DNA from: Methylobacterium sp. J-090
GTDB taxonomy: Bacteria > Pseudomonadota > Alphaproteobacteria > Rhizobiales > Beijerinckiaceae
NCBI RefSeq assembly: GCF_022829345.1
Contig: NZ_JAKSXV010000110.1
Coordinates: 1 to 33,329 of the forward strand
Length of the DNA: 33,329 nucleotides
Direction of reading: 5' to 3'
Shown here: positions 14,603-23,413 of the stretch, one piece after another
Position numbering within the stretch: the first letter of the stretch is position 1
Layout of the letters: every line of letters begins with the position of its first letter
The notes under the pieces: generated by a model
Seen by the model: only the letters and a program-made list of their open reading frames with translations
Told to the model about the DNA's origin: nothing
The model's database searches: none
Made by a program: the position numbers and the translations under genes

Positions 14603-15286
14603 CTACAGAGGACCCTCAACGTTCTCGACACTGGCGACACCGGGGCGTGCTCGCAGCGCCTGAGCAAGTTCTGTCACTGACTGACGTGACAGCCGCGCGA
14701 ACGAGATCAAAATCTCGTCCTGTCCCGGATCGGCGGCCGGCTGTACGATGAACTGGCGGATGCGCGAGGTATGCTGCCCGGCGATCTCCTGCAGGGTATT
14801 GAACGTGATTGTTCCTGTCTCGGCCAGCACACGAAGCGGCTGGACACGGAGCCGGTTGTGGTAGCGCTCCTGAAGAGATTTGAGTCCGGCGAGGATTGCC
14901 AGGAGGATGGCGGTCGTGGCGATGCCGGCAACGTAGAGGCCACTGCCGACCGCAAGGCCGATGGCAGCGACCGCCCACAGGCTCGCCGCCGTTGTGAGCC
15001 CTTTGACGACCTCGCCGCGAAGCAGGATCGTCCCAGCTCCGAGAAATCCGATACCTGACACGACCTGCGCCGCGATACGCGAAGGATCGAGGACGACGTT
15101 GGGCGCGCCAAGCGCATCGCTGAAGCCGTAGGCCGAGACGATGACGATGAGTCAGGCGCCGACCCCGACAAGCATGTGCGTTCGCAGGCCTGCGGCCCAG
15201 AGCAACCGTTCGCGCTTTACCCCAATCAAGCCGCTGAGGACAGCGGCGAGCATCAGGCGGCTCAGAATTTCAAGATTGCTGATCAT
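14603..15286 (-). pseudogene. mgtC: MgtC/SapB-family membrane protein gene with one premature TGA
   Basis: The frame from ATG 15286 to 14603 is 228 codons and would be a full-length MgtC: ISNLEILSRLMLAAVLSGLI, KRERLLWAAGLRTHMLVGVG, SGIGFLGAGTILL, TTAASLWAVAAIGLAVGSG, and a C-terminal ACT-like domain. Codon 45 (complement 15152-15154) is TGA, where relatives have a small residue or cysteine in GACLxMxVS; a single base change explains it. Everything after it is intact, so the mutation is recent or the stop is read through. MgtC proteins help growth in low magnesium and act on ATP synthase and phosphate balance, which fits the neighbouring phosphate genes. A downstream restart at 15061 would miss the first two helices. 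Confidence 0.85.
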
Positions 15287-15640
15287 GTTTCCCGTTGCAC
15301 ATGCCAAACGTCCCTCGGAAGATCCTGCGCTAGGATCACACGGTCAAGCATGCGACGGCAGCTGCTCCAGATAGGCGCGGCTGCTTTTCGGAAACTATCT
15401 GCCAGAGCTGACAGCCGAAAATCTACCGGCGCAGACTTAGGTCATCCTCGCTAGCCTGCCGTGAAGCGGACTTCCTGAAGGCCCGAGAAGGGTCGAAAGC
15501 GGATGCTGAGTGCTTTGGAATCACATTGCGCGATGACGTGTTTGGCCACGTTTCCCTCAGCCAATCCGAAGCGGGTGCGGGGGAGGACGCTACAGCGCCA
15601 AAATGCTGTGTGAAGGCGCAACTTCGTCGGGGACCGGCCA
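15287..15640. other. 354-bp region without a supported gene
   Basis: This lies between the mgtC start and the topB stop. Short minus-strand frames (15423-15641, 15451-15708) overlap one another and show no family features. A 7-bp inverted repeat TTTTCGG ... CCGAAAA occurs at about 15384-15414. It should contain the mgtC promoter; no magnesium-responsive leader that I recognise is present. Confidence 0.45.
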
Positions 15641-18034
15641 CTACGGAGTCTGACGACGAATATTGGGGTTCCGTTTCGCCGCCCTCGTCCCGTGTCGAAC
15701 TGGTTCATCCGTCGAGGGCTTGTCCGTCCGCTTCATCCGCTGCGATTTCCCGACTGGTGTTCGAGCCGCCGGCGCACCCGCATCAAGAAAACGACGGCAG
15801 GCGTCGAAGTTTGCCTCGACCTCGGGTGGACAGGCTTTGCCCTGCTGCTCCGCCATGCGTCGGGCATAGCGTACCATGGCTTCGCTGGGAGCCCGAACCG
15901 CATTCGGCTCGCCCCCCTGCTCCTGCTGCGATGCTCGCTGTCCCGCTTGGCTATCGAGGAAGGTCCGGCATACCTGCATGCTGGTTTTGCAACCGCGTGG
16001 TAGCCGCACGCCAACGCGCTTGGCCAGAGAGACCGCGAACGACACCATGGCGGGGGTCGGGGGCCGGTCATCACCACCGCCCTTGGGAGGGCTCAGGCTC
16101 GGATCGAGTTCGATGACGCTTGCATTCGAGATCGCCCTGATCAGGTCGTTCAGGCGAGTGCGGGTGCGCTCCTGAAAAGCGCCGGCACGACGTTGGGCCT
16201 CGGCCCGGTTGGGGGCCTGCCCGATCTCGGCCAGATCGGCTTCGAACAAGGCTCGCCCGACCGGATCGCCGTAGGTGGGAAACACCTGCCTCACCGCCGC
16301 GATGAAGGCGAGCCCGACGCCCGTCACCTCAATAGCCGGATCCTTGCCGGTTCCGAGCGAAATGTAGTGGCTTTTCAGCAGCTTCGGCAGGATCGAGTCG
16401 CGGGTCGCAGCCGTTCCGAGCCCCTTTGGCTCGTTCGGGTTGACCGGGTTCTCTAATGCCCGTTTCGCTTCGGGATCCTCGACCTGATCGATGAGACGAC
16501 CCATGACCACCGGCAGTTCGCCGCGAGTGATGCGTCGGGGCGGCTCTGTGACGGACGTCGTGATCTCGGCGGCACTTGCCGATGCGGCCTCGCCATCCCG
16601 CACAGGAGGTAAGCGGACGAGTGGGGCTTCCTGATCGCGCCGCGCCTTGCCCGGTACGACATCGGCCTCGGTGTCGGCCTCGCTGCCGTAGACGGCCCGC
16701 CAACCGGGATCGCGCACGACGCTGCCGCTCACCGAGAAATGCTTGGCGCCCAGCGACATCGAGACATCCGCCGAGATGCCGGTACGGGCATCGATACCGT
16801 CGGGCAGGTGCGCGGCAAGGTAAGCCTTGGCGACAAGTTCGTATAGGCGGAACTGCTCACTCGTCAGGCGCTCGCGGGCCGGCACCTTGCGGAGGGGGAC
16901 GATGGCGTGATGCTCGCCGGGGTCCTTGACGTAATGCCCCTTGGCACCCCGGCGGATCACCGGCCGGAAGCTCCCCGGGAACAGGTTGGAGAGTTCGGGC
17001 AACACACCCGTGACGGCGGTCACGATGGCAGCCGCGTCGCCGGTCTGGCCCTCGGGCAGATACTCGGACTCGGTGCGCGGGTAGCTGAGATAGCCTTGGT
17101 CGTAGAGTTCTTGTGCCAGCGCGGCCGTGTGTTGCGGGTCCCAGCCGAATCGCTTGGCACAGCGTCGTGCCAGTGTGTCCTTCGAGAACAGGCGCGGTGG
17201 GAGACGCCGCACGTCCTTCTGTTCGACCCTCAAGGGTCCCGACCACGTCGCCGCCGCCTGCCTGATCGCTTCGGCGATGTCCGGATCGAGGATGCGCTCC
17301 TTCGGAGCGTGCCAGAGGGTCAGGGCCGCGCCAGTCTCGGTGGCGAGATGCATCCCGATCTTGAAGAAGTCCTGGGGGACGAAGGCGCGAATGCGATCCT
17401 CGAGATTGGCCAGAATGGCGAGCGTCGGGGTCTGTACGCCGCCGAAGCGCCAGGGTTCGCGAAAGGCGGGCGGTCGCAGCCGCAGGGAGATCGCGCGGGT
17501 GCCATTTAGGCCGAGGAGATAATCCTCGTACTGCCGACAGAGGGCTTCGAGGTAGGCGGCGTAGTCCTGATCCCCCGACGCAGGCTCTTTCGCCAGGGCT
17601 GCGAAGGCACGACGGATCGAGACATCGTCGAGAGCGCCAAGCTTCAGTCGATCCGTACGCCCGCGCCATCCGAGGTGCTCCAGCACCTCCCAGGCGATCA
17701 TCGAACCCTCGCGACCGGGATCGGTGGCGATGATCACGCGCTCGACCCCCTGGAGCGCCTGACGGATGGCGGCGAGTTTCGGCGCGTGCGACTGCCCCGA
17801 GCGGTTCTGGCCGCAACTGACCGGAATGGTGTCGAGGACGATGGGCAGCGCGTCGAAGCGCCATGGCTTCCACTCGGGCCGGATGCTTCCCGGCTCCTCG
17901 GCCGTCAGCAGGTGCCCTTCGGCGGCAACGCAGACGGTGCTCGGCGAGCGGAAGAACCGCTGAAGCTGACGCATCGCCGAAGGCTTCTCGAAGAAGAAGA
18001 GCGTGCGGCCAGTGTTCGGGGCGGGCATGGCCAA
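15641..18034 (-). CDS. topB: type IA DNA topoisomerase III (element-borne TopB)
   Basis: 797 residues. The toprim domain is N-terminal, with catalytic E16 in FEKPSA. The acidic motif reads D105-P-G107-R-E109-G, so the usual second aspartate of DPDREG is glycine. The active-site tyrosine is Y318 in YLSYPRTESEYLP; a KGLGTAATRDSILP block and the other core motifs follow. The tail has no zinc ribbons but carries two similar units of about 35 residues (about 660-694 and 717-751; each begins AMVxxA and ends CRxFLD). TopB-type enzymes decatenate DNA, and such copies travel with plasmids and integrative elements. The start is 12 bp behind the DUF6894 gene; both are probably read from the LexA-box region. 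An ATG at 18028 is an alternative start. Confidence 0.92.
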   Translation of the reverse strand: MAMPAPNTGRTLFFFEKPSAMRQLQRFFRSPSTVCVAAEGHLLTAEEPGSIRPEWKPWRFDALPIVLDTIPVSCGQNRSGQSHAPKLAAIRQALQGVERVIIATDPGREGSMIAWEVLEHLGWRGRTDRLKLGALDDVSIRRAFAALAKEPASGDQDYAAYLEALCRQYEDYLLGLNGTRAISLRLRPPAFREPWRFGGVQTPTLAILANLEDRIRAFVPQDFFKIGMHLATETGAALTLWHAPKERILDPDIAEAIRQAAATWSGPLRVEQKDVRRLPPRLFSKDTLARRCAKRFGWDPQHTAALAQELYDQGYLSYPRTESEYLPEGQTGDAAAIVTAVTGVLPELSNLFPGSFRPVIRRGAKGHYVKDPGEHHAIVPLRKVPARERLTSEQFRLYELVAKAYLAAHLPDGIDARTGISADVSMSLGAKHFSVSGSVVRDPGWRAVYGSEADTEADVVPGKARRDQEAPLVRLPPVRDGEAASASAAEITTSVTEPPRRITRGELPVVMGRLIDQVEDPEAKRALENPVNPNEPKGLGTAATRDSILPKLLKSHYISLGTGKDPAIEVTGVGLAFIAAVRQVFPTYGDPVGRALFEADLAEIGQAPNRAEAQRRAGAFQERTRTRLNDLIRAISNASVIELDPSLSPPKGGGDDRPPTPAMVSFAVSLAKRVGVRLPRGCKTSMQVCRTFLDSQAGQRASQQEQGGEPNAVRAPSEAMVRYARRMAEQQGKACPPEVEANFDACRRFLDAGAPAARTPVGKSQRMKRTDKPSTDEPVRHGTRAAKRNPNIRRQTP

Positions 18035-18046
18035 CGCGCGCCATTC

Positions 18047-18292
18047 TCAAGCTGACTGAGAGGCGCCACCGGCCTGCGATACGAAGGGCTGCACCAACAC
18101 CCGACGACCGCTCAGATCGTGCACGGTGACGCTCCACTCCGACCAGTCCTCCTGATCGTCGAGTTCGCCCATCACGCTTTCAGCGACCTCCGAAGCCCGA
18201 CACGTCAGGCGTTCGGGGCGCCGGACCTCCCTGCCGACGGCATCGAGGACGAAGGCGTGGCCATTGGTGGCGTGAAAGCGGTAGCGGGCCAT
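18047..18292 (-). CDS. DUF6894 family small protein
   Basis: 81 residues from ATG 18292. The family pattern is visible: ARYRFHATNGHAFVLDAVGR, then a helix with ASEVAESVMGEL and DWSEWSVTVHDLSGRRVLVQPF at the end. DUF6894 proteins are abundant in Methylobacterium and other Rhizobiales, often in many copies, and have no known function. The gene leads the topB transcript, with 12 bp between them. Its start lies 43 bp from the LexA box shared with dinB, so it may be SOS-responsive. Confidence 0.8.
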   Translation of the reverse strand: MARYRFHATNGHAFVLDAVGREVRRPERLTCRASEVAESVMGELDDQEDWSEWSVTVHDLSGRRVLVQPFVSQAGGASQSA

Positions 18293-18334
18293 GATCTGCA
18301 AATCCCCTTCGCGGCAGCTTCCAGAAACGCCTCA

Positions 18335-18349
18335 GTTCGCGTTATGTTC
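18335..18349 (+). promoter_or_regulatory. LexA (SOS) box between topB/DUF6894 and dinB
   Basis: GTTC-GCGTTAT-GTTC is an exact match to the alphaproteobacterial LexA consensus GTTC-N7-GTTC. It lies 79 bp before the chosen dinB start and 43 bp before the divergent DUF6894 start. It should repress dinB until DNA damage, and possibly the topB side as well. Confidence 0.85.
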
Positions 18350-18427
18350 TATATGAGGACAGCCGGTGGAAAAGGGCAAGGCGGCGGGTCGGTGCGCAGC
18401 GCGTCGCACGGTGGTTCAGGGGCCGGA

Positions 18428-19534
18428 ATGCCGAGCGAGACAGCACCCACGACCGAACCCGGCGCCCTCGTTCGGAAGATCATCCATATCGACATGGATG
18501 CGTTCTACGCCTCCGTCGAGCAGCGCGATGACCCGGCCATGCGTGGGCGCCCCCTGGCGGTCGGTGGATCACGAGAACGCGGCGTTGTCGCGGCGGCGAG
18601 CTACGAGGCGCGGGTGTTCGGCGTGCGCTCGGCGATGCCCTCGGTCACGGCCCGTCGGCTCTGCCCCGATCTCGTGTTCGCGAAGCCGCGCTTCGAGGTC
18701 TACAAGGCGATCTCCGCCGAGATCCAGGCCGTGTTCGCGGAGCATACCCCGATCATCGAGCCGGTATCCCTCGATGAGGCCTACCTCGACGTTACCGAGA
18801 ACCTCCAGGGGCTGCCAACTGCTACGGAGGTTGCCCGCGCCATTCGAGCGGAGATCCTGGCACGCACCGGCCTCGTGGCCTCGGCGGGCGTCTCCTACAA
18901 CAAGTTCCTGTCGAAGGTTGCCTCGGACTACAAGAAGCCCGACGCCCTGTTCGTCATCACCCCGGCCATGGGACCGGCTTTCGTCGAAGCCCTACCCATC
19001 GGACGCTTCCACGGAGTCGGGCCGGTGACGGAGGCCAAGATGAAGCGCCTCGGCATCCTAACCGGCGGAGACCTCAAGGCGCGTTCGTTCACCGAGTTGC
19101 AGACCATGTTTGGCAGTTCAAGCGGCTATTACTACAGCGTCGCCCGGGGCATCGACGAGCGTCCGGTACGGGCACATCGCATCCGCAAGTCGGTGGGGGC
19201 GGAGAACACCTTCTCGGAGGACACGACCGAGTTCGCCGTTCTCACCGAGCGGTTGCATCCGATCCTCGACAAGGTCTGGACGGTCTGCACGAGCAAGGGC
19301 ATCACCGGCCGCACCGTCACCCTGAAGGTCAAGTTCTCGGACTTCGAGCAGATCACGCGGGCGCGCTCCCTCACCCGACCGGTGGAGAGCCGCGAATCGC
19401 TCGCACAGATTAGCCTTGGCCTCCTGCGCGACGTATTTCCCCTGCGCCGCAGGGTGCGACTGATCGGGGTGTCGCTATCCGGCCTGCACCATGGAACGGG
19501 CGAAGAGCCGCGTCAGCTTGGCCTTGCCCTGTAG
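18428..19534 (+). CDS. dinB: DNA polymerase IV (Y-family translesion polymerase)
   Basis: 368 residues from ATG 18428; an in-frame ATG at 18353 is possible but starts just after the LexA box. Catalytic metal ligands are D22 in IIHIDMDAFYASVEQ and D116/E117 in PVSLDEAYLDVT. The finger motif VAAASYEARVFGVRSAMPS is present. HhH-type contacts (PIGRFHGVGPVTEAKMKRLG) and the little-finger domain follow. The C-terminus ends QLGLAL, close to the beta-clamp-binding end of E. coli Pol IV (QLVLGL), so both polymerase and clamp contacts look intact. With the exact LexA box upstream this is a damage-inducible, error-prone bypass polymerase. Confidence 0.95.
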   Translation: MPSETAPTTEPGALVRKIIHIDMDAFYASVEQRDDPAMRGRPLAVGGSRERGVVAAASYEARVFGVRSAMPSVTARRLCPDLVFAKPRFEVYKAISAEIQAVFAEHTPIIEPVSLDEAYLDVTENLQGLPTATEVARAIRAEILARTGLVASAGVSYNKFLSKVASDYKKPDALFVITPAMGPAFVEALPIGRFHGVGPVTEAKMKRLGILTGGDLKARSFTELQTMFGSSSGYYYSVARGIDERPVRAHRIRKSVGAENTFSEDTTEFAVLTERLHPILDKVWTVCTSKGITGRTVTLKVKFSDFEQITRARSLTRPVESRESLAQISLGLLRDVFPLRRRVRLIGVSLSGLHHGTGEEPRQLGLAL

Positions 19535-19793
19535 CTGACGGAGCGTGAGACAGGCGCCGCTATGGCCTAGGTAACTCTCTAGCCGCCCGCTTGCGCTTCT
19601 GCGTGTCCGCCCAGGCGTTGCAGAACTGTCACAGGAGGGGATTCGCTCTGAAGGAGCCCTTGTGATCGGCTGCGCATGAACGTAGCGAGAGGAACGAAAA
19701 AGCCCAACGACCACAGTAGTTTATAGCTTCTAAAAACTGCGCTTTCCAATCCTTGAAGGCGTGTCTAAGTGCGGGCATTGCAGAGCTATTCTC

Positions 19794-22055
19794 ATGAAGC
19801 CGATTCCGTTCGTTCTGTTTGATCGTCCTCGCCACGCCGTCGCCCTCGCCGCGCTGGCGGGCGTATCCGTCTTGAGTCTCGTCGTTTGTGCGGCTGCCCA
19901 GGAAGCGACTTCGCCACGACGCGGCGTGTCCAATCCTCCCGCCGAGGCGAGCGTCCAGCTTCAGGAATTGAACATTCAGGGAACTGGGCGGGGGGTCGGT
20001 AATGGTCAGGATGGGGGCGCTGCGGTCCGCGCCATCGAAAGCCCGACCGGACCGGTCTCCGGTTACGTGGCAACGCGGTCAGCGACCGCCACAAAGACCA
20101 ACACCCCACTAATCGAAACGCCGCAGTCCATCAGCGTGGTCGGCCGGGAGCAGATCGACGCGCAGAAGGCGCAAACCCTGACGCAGGCGACGCAGTACGT
20201 CCCCGGTCTTTTCTCGGGCACGTTCGGCGCTGATTCGCGCATCGACTACTTCAACCTGCGTGGCTTCGTTGCCAGCGACTACGGCCTCTACCGCGACGGC
20301 TTGCAACTACTGAACTATGGGTTCGGCTACTTCAAGGTCGATACGTTCGGCCTGGAGCGCATCGAAGTGCTCCGCGGACCTGCCGCTGTGCTCTTCGGCG
20401 CAGGTACGCCCGGCGGTCTCATCAACCAAGTTTCCAAGCGCCCGACGGTCGATCCGCTCCGCTATGTTGAGGTAGGCGGCGGCTCCTTCGGCCAGGGCTA
20501 TGCCGCCTTTGATCTTAGTGGTCCCGCAGACGATTCTGGCCACTGGTTCTATCGTCTGACCGGCATTGGCCATACGGGCGGAACACAGGTCGATGGCGCA
20601 CCGGATGATCGTGTCTACATTGCGCCGGCTTTCACCTACAAGCCGGATGGGGCCACGAAATTCACGTTCTTGTCGAGCTACCAGCACGACAACACGGCGG
20701 TGACTTCGAACTTCCTGCCTTACTCCGGCACGGTCCGGCCGAACCTCAGTGGCCTGCGTATCCCACGCTCCCTGAACGTAGGTGATATCGGCCTGAACAC
20801 CTTCCGGCGTGATCAAGCCTTCGTCGGGTATGAGTTCGAGCATGCATTCAATGAGACCTGGACCATCCGTCAAAACCTCCGGTACTCGTTCCTTGAAAGC
20901 TTCCAGAATTCCTATATCGGCCAAATCGGATACAGCGATCCGGCGACGGAGACGCGCCTCGCCCGTTATCAATTCCGTGATAGCGCAAAGGTTGGCCTGT
21001 TCCAGGTCGATAATCAGGCCGAAGCCCGTTTCTCGGACGGGTTCTTCCGGCACGACCTGCTGATGGGCTTGGACTACAAGAACTATCAGCTCCACGACAA
21101 CCAAGCCTCAACGTTCCCTGGTCCCGACATTAGCATTCGATTCCCCATCTATGGGCAGCGGGTCGCCAGCCCGCTCCCGTACCTAATCAATGCTGATACC
21201 TTCGAGCAGACAGGTCTCTATGCCCAGGATCAGATCAAGCTAACAGACCGCCTTACGCTGGTTGTCGGCGGCCGAGGGGATTTTGCGAACAATCTTGTTC
21301 GCGACCTGCTCAATCCTGCGAACACCAATGGCCGTAGTGATAGCGCCTTCACTTATCGCACGGCGTTGATCTACAACTACGATTTCGGGCTTGCGCCCTA
21401 CATCAGCTACTCGACATCCTTCCAGCCCCAGATTGGGTCGGACGCCAACAACGTCGCCTTTAAGCCTGAGACCGGCAATCAAATCGAGGGTGGCGTCAAG
21501 TTCGAGCCGCCCGGCGCGGGCTACTTCCTGACCCTCGCTGGCTTCGATATCCACCGCTCGAACGTGCTGACCCCGGTCCCGGGAACATTCTTCCAGTCAC
21601 AGATCGGCCAAGTCCGTTCGACCGGTTTCGAAGCACAGTTCACCGCCTCCTTGGCGGAAGGCCTCAACGCGGTTGCAGCTTTCACGGTCTTTGGTCTGAC
21701 CGTCGAGAAGAGTGCAGACACGGCCACCATCGGCAAAGTTCCTGTTGCCACACCGGACAACTTCGCTTCGCTGTTCCTCGATTACACCATTCCCACTGGT
21801 GATTTCCGCGGCTTCGGTTTCGGCGGCGGCGTGCGCTATTTCGGTCGATCCTACGCTGACACGCTCAACACGTCCCGAGTGCCGGATTACGTGCTGTTCG
21901 ATGCGCAAGTGCACTACAATTGGGAGAACTGGCGTCTGGCCGTCAATGCGACCAACATCGGTGATCGCCGCTTCGTCTCGTCCTGCAACGCCGTCAACTC
22001 GTGTTTCTACGGAGATGCCCGCCGGGTGATCGCGAGCCTCGCCTACAAGTGGTGA
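19794..22055 (+). CDS. TonB-dependent siderophore receptor
   Basis: 753 residues from ATG 19794 (an upstream in-frame ATG at 19761 would spoil the signal peptide). The signal peptide is about 34 residues (LSLVVCAAAQE). The plug domain follows: TPQSISVVGREQIDAQKAQT, RGFVASDYGLYRDGLQ, and VLRGPAAVLFGAGTPGGLIN. The remainder is a 22-strand-type barrel ending SLAYKW, with the terminal aromatic residue used for outer-membrane assembly. It groups by eye with ferrichrome/ferrioxamine-type receptors. No siderophore synthesis, TonB or ABC genes are adjacent, so it scavenges a foreign siderophore with transporters encoded elsewhere. In 19535-19793 I see no clear Fur box. A strong terminator follows. 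Confidence 0.93.
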   Translation: MKPIPFVLFDRPRHAVALAALAGVSVLSLVVCAAAQEATSPRRGVSNPPAEASVQLQELNIQGTGRGVGNGQDGGAAVRAIESPTGPVSGYVATRSATATKTNTPLIETPQSISVVGREQIDAQKAQTLTQATQYVPGLFSGTFGADSRIDYFNLRGFVASDYGLYRDGLQLLNYGFGYFKVDTFGLERIEVLRGPAAVLFGAGTPGGLINQVSKRPTVDPLRYVEVGGGSFGQGYAAFDLSGPADDSGHWFYRLTGIGHTGGTQVDGAPDDRVYIAPAFTYKPDGATKFTFLSSYQHDNTAVTSNFLPYSGTVRPNLSGLRIPRSLNVGDIGLNTFRRDQAFVGYEFEHAFNETWTIRQNLRYSFLESFQNSYIGQIGYSDPATETRLARYQFRDSAKVGLFQVDNQAEARFSDGFFRHDLLMGLDYKNYQLHDNQASTFPGPDISIRFPIYGQRVASPLPYLINADTFEQTGLYAQDQIKLTDRLTLVVGGRGDFANNLVRDLLNPANTNGRSDSAFTYRTALIYNYDFGLAPYISYSTSFQPQIGSDANNVAFKPETGNQIEGGVKFEPPGAGYFLTLAGFDIHRSNVLTPVPGTFFQSQIGQVRSTGFEAQFTASLAEGLNAVAAFTVFGLTVEKSADTATIGKVPVATPDNFASLFLDYTIPTGDFRGFGFGGGVRYFGRSYADTLNTSRVPDYVLFDAQVHYNWENWRLAVNATNIGDRRFVSSCNAVNSCFYGDARRVIASLAYKW

Positions 22056-22072
22056 GTTTAGTTGCAGCGGAG

Positions 22073-22105
22073 GAAGGCCCTGGGTTAGCCAGGGCCTTCA
22101 GTTTT
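22073..22105 (+). terminator. rho-independent-type terminator after the siderophore receptor
   Basis: An 11-bp perfect stem GAAGGCCCTGG / CCAGGGCCTTC with loop GTTAG (22073-22099) is followed by AGTTTT. It lies 18 bp after the receptor stop and touches the end of the convergent IS5 fragment, so it may serve both directions. Confidence 0.85.
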
Positions 22106-22505
22106 CTGTCTCACTCGCGGTCCGAGCGGTTCGCTCCGAAAGCCATTTTCGATTGGTTTGACGCCAGCCCTGGTCAATCTTCCGGCCATGCCGAGCTGGC
22201 CGGGAGAGACTGATCGCGATGGGGTCGAGGGCTCGTGCCTCTCGCGTCCATCCGGCATCAGCTAGGGCCAGAAGCATCGGCGTCCAAAAAGGCCGATGTC
22301 TCCAACGCCGAAAAATCTGGTAGACCGTGCTCTGCGACCCGTATGCCTTCGGGCAATCAGCCCACCGACGATCATTGAGTAGGACGTACAGGATGCCCGA
22401 CAGAGTTCTGCGCTCGTCAGCGCGGATGGAGCTTGTGCTGGGGATGAATAATTCGAACACCGCCCACTGATCGTCGGAGATCCAATACAAAACCTCGTCA
22501 GTCAT
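22098..22505 (-). pseudogene. IS5-family transposase N-terminal fragment (DUF4096 domain only)
   Basis: 135 codons from ATG 22505. The N-terminal DNA-binding domain of IS5 transposases is clear: YWISDDQWAVFELFIP, RRTLSGILYVLLNDRRWADC, PKAYGSQSTVYQIFRRW. Shortly after residue 95, where the catalytic DDE domain should begin (ALDPIAISLSRPA), the match stops. The remaining about 30 residues look like read-through into unrelated DNA, ending on the receptor's terminator stem. No second open frame continues the enzyme. It cannot transpose; as a solo DNA-binding domain it could still bind IS5 ends, but there is no evidence for that. Confidence 0.7.
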
Positions 22506-22672
22506 GGGGGCCTCGTGTGTAGAAATCGAAATACGACTAACCAACTCGCTTGTTCACGTTGCCGATAGGCCGTTGATGACGACGTATCAAGAGCTTCGAT
22601 CCTGGAATCATTTTCGCAAGGTTCGAGAACTGAGCACGGCGTTGTCACGACCGCCCATTGCCCATGGCCTTG

Positions 22673-23413
22673 TCACCAGGGCACGGTCTGACCCTGGTAG
22701 TCGAGGAACACGCAGCCGCCCCTGACGCCCTGGTCGAGGCAACGCTCCAGCACTGCAACCATGCCTCGGACACTGGTTTCAACGTCGAGGGTGGCGCGTC
22801 TGCCGCCAAGGTCGGTTCGGACCCACCCTGGATGCATCAGGATCACGCTCCAACTTGCCTTGCTGTGCTGTCCGGCAAACGAGCGGGACAGCGTATTCAA
22901 GGCGGCCTTGCTGGCCCGGTAGCTACTCCAGCCACCCCCTTGGTTCAGTGAGACGCTGCCGAGCTTGGACGTCATGAAGGCGATCACACCGCCCACGGCG
23001 ACACGTTTGTGAAGACTCTCGGCAACGCGGATCGGGCTGATGGCATTGGTCTGAAACACCTGCCCCGCGACCTCGCGCGACATCTGACCGGCCGGCGTAC
23101 CGGCTTGCGTGGCCACGCCTGCCACCACGAAAACCAAATGGAAGGCTGGCTCGCCACTGAGACCGGCGCGCAAAGCCGCGATAGCTGCATCATCGTCGAT
23201 GTCGATCTGGGTGACGATGCGTAGGCAGCCGGCCTTTTCACCCCCTGCCAGTTCGCTCAGCGCAGCGGATGGCCGACGGACGGTGGCGGTAACCTGCCAT
23301 CCGCGTTCCAGCAGGCGGGCAACGAGACCAAGTCCGAGCCCACGCGATGCGCCAACGATGAGGGCACGACGGCTTCGCGCCGCCTCCGACTGAGGCTCGC
23401 TATTTTTGCTCAC
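22673..23413 (-). CDS. short-chain dehydrogenase/reductase
   Basis: 246 residues from a GTG at 23413 that overlaps the stop of the upstream gene (GTGA). A longer ATG start at 23449 would lie inside that gene with GAGGA touching the ATG, so the GTG is preferred. The NAD(P)-binding glycine motif is GASRGLG at 21-27. The catalytic set is S149 (FMTSK), Y165 and K169 (YRASK). The usual NNAG is VVAGV here. The HPGWVRTDLGG segment near residue 200 is typical of classical SDRs. Substrate unknown. R rather than D follows the glycine motif region (TVRRPSA), which favours NADPH. Confidence 0.88.
   Translation of the reverse strand: MSKNSEPQSEAARSRRALIVGASRGLGLGLVARLLERGWQVTATVRRPSAALSELAGGEKAGCLRIVTQIDIDDDAAIAALRAGLSGEPAFHLVFVVAGVATQAGTPAGQMSREVAGQVFQTNAISPIRVAESLHKRVAVGGVIAFMTSKLGSVSLNQGGGWSSYRASKAALNTLSRSFAGQHSKASWSVILMHPGWVRTDLGGRRATLDVETSVRGMVAVLERCLDQGVRGGCVFLDYQGQTVPW

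Noticed and set aside
15152..15154. Selenocysteine at the mgtC TGA
   Set aside because: MgtC is not a selenoprotein family, and no strong stem-loop immediately downstream of the codon was evident; a point mutation is simpler.
16857..18137. A 426-codon minus-strand frame overlapping topB
   Set aside because: Arginine/histidine-rich out-of-frame reading of the topoisomerase gene; no family features.
22545..22672. A gene between the IS5 fragment and the SDR
   Set aside because: The plus-strand frame 22504-22725 crosses both neighbours' ends and has no ribosome binding site or family features.
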